DNA of 32,023 nucleotides from Candidatus Galligastranaerophilus faecipullorum (GTDB taxonomy: Bacteria; Cyanobacteriota; Vampirovibrionia; Gastranaerophilales; Gastranaerophilaceae), in NCBI GenBank assembly GCA_018713115.1, contig DVFS01000051.1, positions 1-32,023 on the forward strand, written 5' to 3'. Within the stretch, counting starts at the first letter, position 1, and the number at the start of each line of letters is the position of its first letter. Positions 1 to 7,673 of the stretch are shown here, piece after piece. Position numbers and translations under genes: made by a program. The notes beneath the pieces were generated by a model that had not been told where the DNA came from, did no database searches, and saw only the letters and a program-made list of their open reading frames with translations.

Positions 1-408
1 AAATCCAAAAATAAAGAAATAGATATAAAAACTTCCCTTTGGACAGGTCTTGCACAGGGGCTTGCAATTTTTCCGGGACTTTCGCGCTCGGGTTTGACTA
101 TTGCAACACAAGTGTTTCTGGGTGTTGACAGAGTTAAGGCGGCAAGATTTTCTTTCCTTATGAGTATACCTGTAATAATAGGCGCGTCAATGGTTTTCCC
201 GCTTCTTGAAATGGATTTTTCTCAGGCAGCGCAGATTAATGTAAAAGCCTTTTTCTGGGGATTTTTAACATCCTTTGTGACAGGCTACCTGTGTATTAAA
301 TACTTTATGAAACTTCTGGGCAAAATTACCCTTAAATGTTTCTCGTACTACTGCTTTGCCGCGGGGCTTGCGATGTTTGTACTATTTTCAGTCTGCCATC
401 GTCTTTAA
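1..408 (+). CDS. uppP: Undecaprenyl-diphosphatase (C-terminal part; 5' end outside window)
   Basis: Integral membrane phosphatase of the BacA/UppP family that dephosphorylates undecaprenyl pyrophosphate, recycling the lipid carrier for peptidoglycan and other envelope polymers. The reading frame is open from base 1, so the gene enters from the left; about 135 C-terminal residues are visible. The family signature PGLSRSG lies at about residues 28-34 of the visible part, followed by the ARFSFLMSIPVIIG segment and three further hydrophobic helices, as in full-length family members. The stop codon at 406-408 lies inside the convergent 5'-nucleotidase gene, which begins its overlap at 332. Identification is firm; only the N-terminal half is missing. 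Confidence 0.93.
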   Translation, partial: KSKNKEIDIKTSLWTGLAQGLAIFPGLSRSGLTIATQVFLGVDRVKAARFSFLMSIPVIIGASMVFPLLEMDFSQAAQINVKAFFWGFLTSFVTGYLCIKYFMKLLGKITLKCFSYYCFAAGLAMFVLFSVCHRL

Positions 409-1903
409 TTACTAAATCTTCCTTGTCGGCGCGGGCTTTTAGATAGTTAATCATAGTGGCATCTTTGTCGTAGTTGAATTTTTCCACCTGTGATTTTGGC
501 ACCATCTCGGGATATTCTTTGCCGTTGGCAAGAAAGCTGTCAAGTGCTACCGTGTACATTTTTGTTTTTGAGGGATTGTTTATGTCAACGGGTGTTTCTC
601 TGCCTTCTTTGTCGACAAAACTTAAATTTAAAAGGCTGCCGTTACTGTCTATAGTATATTTTATACCGCTGCACTGAAGAAGTCCCGGGTAGCCGTCTGT
701 TGCACCCATAGAACGATATGCCGCATTTTTAATACCCGATACAATCTGTTCTTCGCTCATTTGTGTTCTAAGTAAATCGTTTTTCATGGGTGCTGATTCT
801 TCAATATCCTGTTCGGTAAGTTTGCCGATTTGCGGTACTTTTCTTATATTTGCACTGTTGATAAGAGCTACATCAACGCCAAGCGCTTCCCTCATTGAAT
901 CCGCCATCATAGCCGTCCATTGCGAGGGAGCCTTTCTTCTGTTTTCAGGCAAAGAATCAATTTCTTTTATGCTGCCGACTTTTGGAGAAACTCCAACTTC
1001 AAAGTTTTTAATGTCTTCTATAATGGAGTTTTTCTTTTTACCTGTTTCAATAACGGAATTTGACACTTTTTTTAAAATACCGTTTATATCAAATTCGGCA
1101 TTCAAAATACCGTAATTTTCGGCATTTTGACCTGTTTGCAATATGACTACAGGTTCGCCCGACTTGCTTCTGACAAGGCTTTCACCCTCTTTTATGTCTT
1201 CAATTTTATCATGAGAGTGTCCGCCTACGATAATATCAACGCCATCCAGAGCGTGTGCAAGTTTTTCATCCATATCTTTGCCGATATGTGACAGGATAAT
1301 TATCTTATTTACGCCTTGTGCCTTCATTTTGTCAATTTCAATTTGTGCGCTCTTTACCGTTTGTTCAAAGTTTTGCACATTAATGTCTGAAATCCTCTCG
1401 GGAAGGACTACTGTCTTTAAATCCAGGGGTGACAGACCGATAATACCGTATTTGTTACCATTTTCTTCTTTTATGAAAGAGGTTTCTATGCCTTTTAACT
1501 GCTCGCCTTGCGTTGTCTTAAGGTTTGCACTTACAAACTTTGTCCTGCTTGAGTTTTTGGCGGTATCAAGCAAGGCTTTTGTACCTGCGTCTAATTCGTG
1601 ATTTCCGATTGCGCAGGCGTCAAAACCCATGTAGTTCATAAGATTTACAATAAAATTATTTTTCTTTATATTTGCACCTGACCATGTGTCGCCTGCTACA
1701 AGCTTTAATGTGTCAATTTTCTGACCTTTTGTGCTTGAGTCAAACTGCAAAGACCCGCCTAAAATTCCGCCGATGTTGTCGGTTTGTCCGTGCCAGTCAT
1801 TTGTATAAAAAAGTTTTAGCTTTGTTACGGCAGAATCGGTTGTTTTCTGTTTGGGATATATGAGATATTTTGAATTTATTTGTTCCATACAGCCATAAAA
1901 CAT
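332..1903 (-). CDS. 5'-nucleotidase / UshA-type metallophosphoesterase
   Basis: Two-domain nucleotidase of about 523 aa. The N-terminal calcineurin-like metallophosphoesterase domain (about residues 28-265) shows the metal-binding motifs TNDWHG (D36, H38), GD (71-72), GNHE (100-103), SHIG (H206) and GGHSH (227-231). The C-terminal 5_nucleotid_C domain (about 310-490) has NSANIRK and a substrate-pocket segment LLQCSGIKY. The family hydrolyses nucleoside 5'-phosphates, UDP-sugars or cyclic nucleotides; the exact substrate cannot be read from sequence. Most relatives are exported, but no signal peptide is visible: the catalytic core starts about 25 residues after the first Met. ATG at 1903 is used; ATG at 1888 is an alternative and neither has a strong Shine-Dalgarno. 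It lies 20 bp after aroA in the same operon and its 3' end overlaps uppP. Confidence 0.9.
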   Translation of the reverse strand: MFYGCMEQINSKYLIYPKQKTTDSAVTKLKLFYTNDWHGQTDNIGGILGGSLQFDSSTKGQKIDTLKLVAGDTWSGANIKKNNFIVNLMNYMGFDACAIGNHELDAGTKALLDTAKNSSRTKFVSANLKTTQGEQLKGIETSFIKEENGNKYGIIGLSPLDLKTVVLPERISDINVQNFEQTVKSAQIEIDKMKAQGVNKIIILSHIGKDMDEKLAHALDGVDIIVGGHSHDKIEDIKEGESLVRSKSGEPVVILQTGQNAENYGILNAEFDINGILKKVSNSVIETGKKKNSIIEDIKNFEVGVSPKVGSIKEIDSLPENRRKAPSQWTAMMADSMREALGVDVALINSANIRKVPQIGKLTEQDIEESAPMKNDLLRTQMSEEQIVSGIKNAAYRSMGATDGYPGLLQCSGIKYTIDSNGSLLNLSFVDKEGRETPVDINNPSKTKMYTVALDSFLANGKEYPEMVPKSQVEKFNYDKDATMINYLKARADKEDLVIKDDGRLKIVQTSQAPRQSSSTRNI

Positions 1904-1923
1904 GTAAATCCCAAAAATTGCCC

Positions 1924-3234
1924 TTACCTTGAAATTTTTTCGAACAGGGGTAAAAATTCGGGGAAAGACGTGTTAACCCAGATGAAATCATTAATTTTTA
2001 CGGGATTTTTTGAAACAAGTCCTGCGGCAAAAAAGCTCATTGCAAGCCTGTGGTCAAGATGTGTTTCGACTTCTGTCCCGCCTTGAAAGTCTTTATTTGT
2101 ACCTGAAATTACAAAACCGTCAGGTTTTTCTTCTATTTCTATGCCGATTTTTTTAAGACCCGAAGCAAGCGCACTTATCCTGTCTGATTCTTTGTTTCTT
2201 AAGTCCGAAGCGTCTTTGACCGTGGTTTCGCCCCCTGCACGCGCCGCAAGTACGGCGATTATCGGCAGTTCATCAATAAGTCTCGGAATAATATCGCCCG
2301 AGATTTCACAGGCTTTTAAATCAGGACTGTAGTATACTTTTATATCACCGACAGGCTCGTTTGAGACTGTTTGCTTATTCAATATTTCATAGTTTACGCC
2401 CATTTTGTCAAAAACATCCAAAATTCCTGTGCGGGTCGGATTAAGACCGACATTTTTAATTGTTATTTCGCTGTCCTGTACAATAGCTGCCATTACCATA
2501 AAAAAAGCTGCAGATGATATATCACCCGCAATCTCAATGTCTTTTGGCACAAGTTGTGATTTTTCAACGGATGTAAAAAAGCCTTTTTCATCCCTGCCTG
2601 TGCTAATTTTGGCACCGAGGTATTCAAACATGCGCTCGGAGTGGTCGCGAGAAAGCGTATCTTCCCAAACTGTTGTTATCCCTTGAGTATTTACTCCTGC
2701 CAGCAGAATGCAGGATTTTACCTGTGCGGAGGCTATGGGGCTTTTGTATTGAACGGGGGTTAATTCTCTGCCTTCAATTTCAAGCGGGGCTTTAAAGTTA
2801 TTTGACTTTATTTTTGCTCCCATAAGGCTCAGCGGCTCTATGACGCGTTTCATCGGGCGTCCGGAAAGGCTTTTGTCGCCGATTAATGTGCTTTTAAAGT
2901 CCAATGAAGCTAAAAGTCCCGATAAAAGCCTCATAGATGTCCCCGAATTGCCGCAGTCAAGTGCTGATGCAGGTGCTTGGAGTTTTTTTGGCGCTGTAAG
3001 GATAAGTGTGCGCTCATCGATAAAATCGGCACTGCAGCCTAATTGTTTGATTATTTCAAGCGTTGCACGGCAGTCGGCACCGAAAGAAAAGTTTGAAATC
3101 TTAATCCTGCCGCCCGTTTGCGCACCAAAGATAAGGCTTCTGTGGGAAATCGACTTGTCCGGCGGAATGGTAATTTCGCCAAAAAGCCCGCCTGTTTGTT
3201 TTTTGCTTATTTGAAAATTACTCAACTCCCGCAA
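1924..3234 (-). CDS. aroA: 3-phosphoshikimate 1-carboxyvinyltransferase (EPSP synthase)
   Basis: Sixth step of the shikimate pathway: transfers enolpyruvate from PEP to shikimate-3-phosphate in the cytoplasm. At 436 aa it has family length. Visible motifs: PPDKSISHR (K27), CGNSGTSMRLLSG (93-105), GDKSLSGRPM, the IDELP and RNKESDRI pair carrying the catalytic Asp and Glu, and DHRLAMSF near the C-terminus. GNSGTS and SLSGRPM resemble the class II enzymes (Bacillus/Agrobacterium type) more than the E. coli class I forms (GNAGTA); that is inferred from motifs only. Its start overlaps the speE stop by 17 bp, so translation is probably coupled to speE. Spermidine and aromatic synthesis have no direct link, so the operon looks like a housekeeping cluster. 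Confidence 0.96.
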   Translation of the reverse strand: MRELSNFQISKKQTGGLFGEITIPPDKSISHRSLIFGAQTGGRIKISNFSFGADCRATLEIIKQLGCSADFIDERTLILTAPKKLQAPASALDCGNSGTSMRLLSGLLASLDFKSTLIGDKSLSGRPMKRVIEPLSLMGAKIKSNNFKAPLEIEGRELTPVQYKSPIASAQVKSCILLAGVNTQGITTVWEDTLSRDHSERMFEYLGAKISTGRDEKGFFTSVEKSQLVPKDIEIAGDISSAAFFMVMAAIVQDSEITIKNVGLNPTRTGILDVFDKMGVNYEILNKQTVSNEPVGDIKVYYSPDLKACEISGDIIPRLIDELPIIAVLAARAGGETTVKDASDLRNKESDRISALASGLKKIGIEIEEKPDGFVISGTNKDFQGGTEVETHLDHRLAMSFFAAGLVSKNPVKINDFIWVNTSFPEFLPLFEKISR

Positions 3235-4060
3235 TTTCCTTTACAAAGTTGGGTACGTCAAAAGCCGAGGTCTGTGTTCTCGGGTTGTATAGTTTGCAGA
3301 GTTTTGCAATTTCTGCCGCGCGTTCTTTATCAACTTTTTTGTGGCAGTGCGGCACTTCGACATCATCCGAGCAAAAAGCCCATGACCAGTAGCCGCCCGG
3401 GTATGTGGGAATAGGACCGCAGTATGGTGCAACATTTTTGAATACTTTTTTTAAGAGTTTATACATTTTGCCCATCTCTGTCACATTTGCAACAGGAGAT
3501 TCAGATTGCGGAACAACTATTCCGCCTTCCTTAAGGGAGTTTTTAACGTTTGTGTAAAATTCTTCCGTAAAGAGTCCTTCGCCCGGGCCCATCGGGTCTG
3601 TTGAATCGATAAGAACTACGTCGTAGCGGTTTTTCTTGTCTTTTATAAATTCAATTGCATCTTCTACGTAAATTTTAACTTTGGAATCATCAAGCCCGCA
3701 GGAGATTGTCGGCAGGAATTTTTTGCTTGCTTCAATTACCATGCCGTCAATTTCGCACATTTCAATGCTTTTTACGGATTTATGTTTCAACACTTCTCTT
3801 ACGGTGCCGCCGTCGCCGCCGCCGATTACAAGTATGTTTTCAGGGTTTTTGTGTGCTATAAGCGGGATATGGGAAATCATTTCATGATAGAAAAATTCAT
3901 CCTTCTCGGTTGTCATCATAAGCCCGTCAAGTGTTAAGACATTACCGAAAGCGCGGCTTTCAAAGATTTCCACATCCTGAAATTCCGATTTATCTTTAAA
4001 CAAAGTTTTACCGCGTTCAATTGCTATACCAAAGCCCATAGGCGTTATTTCCTGATACAT
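3218..4060 (-). CDS. speE: Spermidine synthase (polyamine aminopropyltransferase)
   Basis: Transfers an aminopropyl group from decarboxylated SAM to putrescine. Of 280 aa, typical for bacterial SpeE. The Rossmann SAM-binding loop GGGDGG is at 80-85, the EMCEID strand at about 100-105 and the catalytic DSTDP motif at 152-156; YHEMISH (58-64) matches the substrate-side conserved segment. The ATG at 4060 has a good Shine-Dalgarno (AAGGAAG) on the - strand and a candidate -10 (TATAAT) at 4097-4092, giving a leader of about 25 nt. It heads the operon speE-aroA-5'-nucleotidase and is divergent from the 4136 gene, with overlapping promoters. Confidence 0.95.
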   Translation of the reverse strand: MYQEITPMGFGIAIERGKTLFKDKSEFQDVEIFESRAFGNVLTLDGLMMTTEKDEFFYHEMISHIPLIAHKNPENILVIGGGDGGTVREVLKHKSVKSIEMCEIDGMVIEASKKFLPTISCGLDDSKVKIYVEDAIEFIKDKKNRYDVVLIDSTDPMGPGEGLFTEEFYTNVKNSLKEGGIVVPQSESPVANVTEMGKMYKLLKKVFKNVAPYCGPIPTYPGGYWSWAFCSDDVEVPHCHKKVDKERAAEIAKLCKLYNPRTQTSAFDVPNFVKEIAGVE

Positions 4061-4090
4061 ATTGTCTTCCTTTATTAAACTCTCTTAATC

Positions 4091-4123
4091 TATTATACAA
4101 AAAAGCAAATTATTTGCTATAAT
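4091..4123. promoter_or_regulatory. Overlapping divergent promoters with a 15-bp palindrome (speE / 4136 gene)
   Basis: On the - strand TTGTATAATA (4100-4091) gives a -10 for speE. On the + strand TGCTATAAT (4115-4123) is an extended -10 for the 4136 gene, with TATACA (4094-4099) as a possible -35 at 18-bp spacing. Each -35 position therefore falls on or next to the other promoter's -10. Between the two -10 boxes lies a perfect palindrome, AGCAAAT-T-ATTTGCT (4104-4118), suited to binding a dimeric regulator. Confidence 0.55.
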
Positions 4124-4135
4124 AAGTTTGAAGTT

Positions 4136-4420
4136 ATGAGAAATGTCATCCTTAAATCCTTTGAAGACTTTATTGCACAACCTCTTGGGATTTTGCGCAA
4201 AAAAATCATTCAAATTGCCAACCTGAAGTCCGATTTTGTAAGCACCAAATCGGTAAATGTAGAGCTTATGGACGATACGATTCAGGTTAATGTTATTAAC
4301 AATGATAATGTTTACAATCTCTTGTCTGCGGTTGTTTATAAAAAAAGACTTAACGAATTGAGAACGCCTAATTATGAAAATAAAACAAGCGAGTTTTTTA
4401 CTAAGCTCTCCAAATCTTAA
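4136..4420 (+). CDS. Hypothetical protein, 94 aa, overlapping engB
   Basis: I do not recognise this protein. It is a soluble-looking 94-residue sequence with no signal peptide, membrane segment or metal motif. The middle (about 30-60) alternates hydrophobic and polar residues (VNVELMDDTIQVNV) as in beta strands, followed by a probable helix and a charged tail. The ATG at 4136 is about 12 nt after a TATAAT box and has no clear Shine-Dalgarno. The 3' end overlaps engB by 47 bp, which is long for this window, so the C-terminal 15 residues are less certain. The position directly upstream of engB on the same strand, behind a plausible promoter, favours a real gene. A - strand frame across the same bases (4085-4537) has weaker context. 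Confidence 0.55.
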   Translation: MRNVILKSFEDFIAQPLGILRKKIIQIANLKSDFVSTKSVNVELMDDTIQVNVINNDNVYNLLSAVVYKKRLNELRTPNYENKTSEFFTKLSKS

Positions 4421-4952
4421 ACTCTGTCCCGAAACGCAGGTTGCGGAGTTTGCGCTTCTGGGGCGCTCAAATGTCGGTAAATCAAGCTTTATAAATACGC
4501 TTGTAAATAATAAAAACCTTGCAAAAACTTCAAACACCCCCGGTAAAACGCGCTTGATTAACCTTTTTGAAATTGCAACTACTCTAAAGCCCTTTATAAT
4601 TGCCGACCTTCCGGGTTACGGATATGCAAAGGTTTCCAAAACCGAGCAGATACAGTGGCAGAAAAATCTTGAAGAATATCTGCTTAAGCGAAAAAACCTT
4701 GTCTCCTGTATTCAATTTATTGATTCGCGGCATGAAATTCAAAAAAATGATTTTCAAATGCATGAATGGCTGAAAGTTAATTCTGTCCCTAATTTTACCG
4801 TTCTTGCAAAGTGTGATTATATTTCAAAAAATGAAGCCTTTAAAAAAGCGGCGCAGATAAAAAAATATTTCGGCACGGAAGTTTTAATGTTTTCATCGAA
4901 AAACCGCACCTATGCGGATGATTTTTTGAGTTATCTGGAAAAATTTTTGTAA
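4374..4952 (+). CDS. engB: Ribosome biogenesis GTP-binding protein EngB (YihA/YsxC)
   Basis: Small GTPase needed for assembly of the large ribosomal subunit. Of 192 aa, standard for EngB. G1 GRSNVGKSS at 30-38, G2 TPGKT at 55-59, G3 DLPGYG at 78-83, G4 as AKCD at 145-148 (the family usually has TKxD; Lys and Asp are kept), and G5 around SSKNR near 175. The start MKIKQASF matches the usual EngB N-terminus about 29 residues before G1, so this ATG is preferred even though it lies inside the preceding frame. Downstream is a 52-bp gap with a new promoter before the next gene. Confidence 0.95.
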   Translation: MKIKQASFLLSSPNLKLCPETQVAEFALLGRSNVGKSSFINTLVNNKNLAKTSNTPGKTRLINLFEIATTLKPFIIADLPGYGYAKVSKTEQIQWQKNLEEYLLKRKNLVSCIQFIDSRHEIQKNDFQMHEWLKVNSVPNFTVLAKCDYISKNEAFKKAAQIKKYFGTEVLMFSSKNRTYADDFLSYLEKFL

Positions 4953-4989
4953 CAAAAACTTAACCTGAGCAACGACATTTTAAAAATAA

Positions 4990-4998
4990 TGCTATAGT
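4990..4998 (+). promoter_or_regulatory. Extended -10 promoter directly before the 5005 gene
   Basis: TGCTATAGT is an extended -10 (TGnTATAnT). Its last T is 6 nt before the ATG at 5005, so a normal start point would fall on or next to the A of the start codon. No Shine-Dalgarno is present between. No convincing -35 lies at 17 bp; extended -10 promoters often do without one. Confidence 0.5.
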
Positions 4999-5004
4999 TT
5001 TGTT

Positions 5005-5223
5005 ATGGAAAGTCCGATTTCAAGAAGCTATATCGATGATGTTGCATTTAATCAAATGATTGAGCAGGCGCGTGCGCTTCAGGTCAGAAATACCGTTGAG
5101 AAAATCGGAGAGTTAAATCGCACCCACAGAGAGGATATTTTGGACAAAGTTCTTGAAAATACTTCAAAGTTCAGGGTGCAAGACAAGTTTAAAGCATTAA
5201 AAAATGCAAGAAAAAGTGTATAA
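5005..5223 (+). CDS. Hypothetical small protein, 72 aa
   Basis: I do not recognise it. Charged, helix-prone, soluble 72-residue protein without cysteines; residues about 10-66 look like one or two amphipathic helices (for example FNQMIEQARALQVRNTVEKI), with a basic C-terminus (KALKNARKSV). The 3' end overlaps the DUF2344-protein gene by 20 bp, so it is first in the operon leading to rne. A candidate extended -10 box abuts the ATG with no ribosome site, which suggests a leaderless message. The overlap with, and coupling to, an RNA-related operon hints at a role in RNA metabolism, but nothing in the sequence shows it. Confidence 0.7.
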   Translation: MESPISRSYIDDVAFNQMIEQARALQVRNTVEKIGELNRTHREDILDKVLENTSKFRVQDKFKALKNARKSV

Positions 5224-5890
5224 ATACAGGATAAAACTCACAAAATACGGCGAGTTAAAATATATTTCACATCTTGACTGGCAGAATCTTATTATAAAAA
5301 CACTAAGGCGCTGCCGGGTGAAACTTGTGCTTACAGAAGGGTTTAATAAAATCCCTAAAACTACTTTCTCGCCTGCGCTTCCGCTTTTTTTAAAAAGCGA
5401 TTGCGAGCTTGTCTGTTTTCAAACTCACGAGCCTGTCGGGGAAAACTTTAAAGAAGTTTTTGAAAAAAATACAAATGAGAATGTAAAACTCGTTGAATGT
5501 CTTGATTTTTCAAACGAACAAAAAAAACTCCCTGCGCTTGATATACTTATACAATGGGCGAAATACGAGGCGCGCCCCGTACCCAACAAAAATGAGGGTA
5601 TTTTAAATTTTAAAAATTTGGAGTATAATACAAACAAATGTTTATCTTGTGATGAAATTTTAATTACAAGGAAAACAAAAAAAGGTTTAAATAAAGTTAC
5701 TAATTATCGAAACTCTCTGAATTCTCTTGAATTCAAGGATGGCTTGCTGACTTTTGTTTTAAAAACAGGTCAGGATGAGCACATTCCATCGCTCAGGGCT
5801 GATGAGTTCCTAAAAGCGGTGTATGGTGAGAAATGGCTGTTTGACATCAAAAGAGTGTGCTTTTTCGATAAAGACTTAAAAGTTTTATAA
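5204..5890 (+). CDS. DUF2344 / TIGR03936 family protein (radical-SAM-linked)
   Basis: Matches the DUF2344 family: YRIKLTKYGELKYISHLDWQNLIIKTLRR at the N-terminus (about 6-35), then LTEGFNKIPKTTFSPALPL, the family's 'EGFNPxPxxSFxxPLPLG' region. In many bacteria this domain is fused to, or encoded next to, a B12-dependent-type radical SAM protein and sits just before rng/rne; no radical SAM gene is visible here. Of 228 aa. The C-terminal part has a CLSC pair (about 146-149) and basic residues. Biochemical function is unknown; the constant neighbourhood with RNase E/G suggests an RNA- or ribosome-related role. The start lies inside the 72-aa gene (20-bp overlap), and rne follows after 19 bp. Confidence 0.82.
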   Translation: MQEKVYKYRIKLTKYGELKYISHLDWQNLIIKTLRRCRVKLVLTEGFNKIPKTTFSPALPLFLKSDCELVCFQTHEPVGENFKEVFEKNTNENVKLVECLDFSNEQKKLPALDILIQWAKYEARPVPNKNEGILNFKNLEYNTNKCLSCDEILITRKTKKGLNKVTNYRNSLNSLEFKDGLLTFVLKTGQDEHIPSLRADEFLKAVYGEKWLFDIKRVCFFDKDLKVL

Positions 5891-5909
5891 GATTTAAAAG
5901 GATTAATTT

Positions 5910-7673
5910 ATGTCAAAAAAAATTGTAATTTCCGAAAAGGACAACATTGCAGCCCTTATTGAAAACAATAAGGTTAACGAGTTTTTTGTTTCAAAAGGTG
6001 ATGTTTTAATGGGGGATGTTTATCTTGCCCGCGTCGATAATGTTTTACCCAGTATTGAAGCAGCTTTTCTGGATGTCGGTATGAGTGATAAAATGGCTTT
6101 TATCCATGCTAACGACATCTCAGGCAAAGGCCCTCTTAAAGAAAAGGTAAAACCCAACCAAAAACTTATTGTTCAGGTTGTAAAAGAACCCACGGGACAT
6201 AAAGGCCCCAGGGTTACGACCGCGCTTAGTCTGCCGGGGCGTTTCCTTGTTCTTCTGCCTGATGAAACGGGCGTTAACGTTTCAAGGAAAATTGTTTCAA
6301 ATAAAGAACGCGCACGACTTAAGTCTATTGTAAGTTTGCTTAAGCCCGTCGGAGTCGGTGTTATTGTAAGAACAGAAGCGGAAGGGCAGTCTGAAGCGGA
6401 GATTCAGGAAGATATTGAAATTTTGCTGGAAAAATGGAACTCTATTGTCACCGCGGCTGATACCGCAAATCCTCCCTGCCTTTTATACCGCGATCAAGAC
6501 TTGCTTTACAGGGTAATTCGTGAAGCATGTACGGAAGATGTTGAGGAAATTATTGTAGACACGCCCTTTGCGCTTCATCGCACAACACAGCTTTTACAGC
6601 ACTGGAATATGAATGTAAAAGTGAATATGCATAAAGGCAACGACCCTCTGCTTGTAGCAACGGGTGTAAACAAAGAAATTCACGCAGCACTTCAAACGAA
6701 AGTGAATCTGCCGCTGGGCGGTTATCTTTTCATTCAGCAGACAGAGGCGCTGACTGTTGTTGATGTTAACAGCGGCAAGTTTACAAGTTCCTCTTCTCAG
6801 GCCGAAACGATTTTAAAAACCAATCTGCAGGCCGCGGATGAAATTGCGCGTCAGCTTAAACTCAGAAATATAGGCGGCATGGTAGTTGTAGACTTTATTG
6901 ATATGGTATCGCGCATGGATAAACTTGCGGTATTGGAACATTTTGAACTGGCTCTTGAGCAGGATAAAGCAAAACCGCAAATCGGGCAGCTTTCCGACCT
7001 CGGTCTTGTAGAGCTTACGCGCCACAGGCAGGGGCAGTCGCTTTCGGAGATATTTACCAAAAAATGCGATAAATGCAACGGACAGGGTTTTGTTATGGAA
7101 GATTTAAAATTCCAGACATCCAATGCTCAGGGTGAATCAAGGGCGAAGATGAATAAAATCAAAGGCCCCTTTGCCGCAAACTTTACAAATGAAGGCAAAC
7201 CGAATGTATCAAACGGTCAAAATTCACAAAAGTTCAATAAAAAAGATAAGAGAAACAGATTTAACAAAGATAAAGATTTTAACAAGCAGCAAGAGGAAAC
7301 TCAAACCCCTGCGGCTCTTCAGCAGGTGCTTCCGGGTACATCTGATGAGCCTGTAATAAATGAGGCGCAAATTTTTGAACCTGTTGATACCCCCGAACAA
7401 ACGGCAGTACAGGAAGCAGCAGAAGTTCAGGAAACTGCGGATATTCAGACTGCGGAAGAAAAACCCAAAAAAGTTTCAAGAAAAACAAAAAAATCCCAGA
7501 AAAAAGAAGCCTTGAAAGCGCAGGATGACTCTGCGGCACTGCAGGTTAATGCTTTGGAAATTCAGCAAAGCGCTGAGGAAGATTCCGCAGCAAAACCCGA
7601 AGAAGCCCAAGAAACTGCTGCTCCTGCCAAGAAACGTACGGTAAGAAGAACAAGAAAGGCAAAAAATGCTTAA
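5910..7673 (+). CDS. rne: Ribonuclease E/G family endoribonuclease
   Basis: Single-strand-specific endoribonuclease for rRNA maturation and mRNA turnover. S1-like RNA-binding domain at about 35-110; the DNase I-like catalytic core carries DVNSGK (285-290) and VVVDFIDM (326-333), whose Asp residues bind the catalytic Mg. CDKC (386-389) is the Zn-link motif that holds the dimer. Residues about 405-587 form a low-complexity tail rich in Lys/Asn, then Gln/Glu/Ala, ending in a basic cluster (KKRTVRRTRKAK). The core length is that of RNase G or cyanobacterial RNase E; the tail makes it RNase E-like. The ATG follows AAAAGGA at good spacing. The 3' end overlaps the next gene by 8 bp. Confidence 0.93.
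   Translation: MSKKIVISEKDNIAALIENNKVNEFFVSKGDVLMGDVYLARVDNVLPSIEAAFLDVGMSDKMAFIHANDISGKGPLKEKVKPNQKLIVQVVKEPTGHKGPRVTTALSLPGRFLVLLPDETGVNVSRKIVSNKERARLKSIVSLLKPVGVGVIVRTEAEGQSEAEIQEDIEILLEKWNSIVTAADTANPPCLLYRDQDLLYRVIREACTEDVEEIIVDTPFALHRTTQLLQHWNMNVKVNMHKGNDPLLVATGVNKEIHAALQTKVNLPLGGYLFIQQTEALTVVDVNSGKFTSSSSQAETILKTNLQAADEIARQLKLRNIGGMVVVDFIDMVSRMDKLAVLEHFELALEQDKAKPQIGQLSDLGLVELTRHRQGQSLSEIFTKKCDKCNGQGFVMEDLKFQTSNAQGESRAKMNKIKGPFAANFTNEGKPNVSNGQNSQKFNKKDKRNRFNKDKDFNKQQEETQTPAALQQVLPGTSDEPVINEAQIFEPVDTPEQTAVQEAAEVQETADIQTAEEKPKKVSRKTKKSQKKEALKAQDDSAALQVNALEIQQSAEEDSAAKPEEAQETAAPAKKRTVRRTRKAKNA

Noticed and set aside
4085..4537. 150-aa open frame on the - strand opposite the 4136 gene and engB
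   Set aside because: It runs antisense to the certain engB N-terminus, has no ribosome site, and its stop sits in the speE promoter region. The + strand frames explain the bases better.
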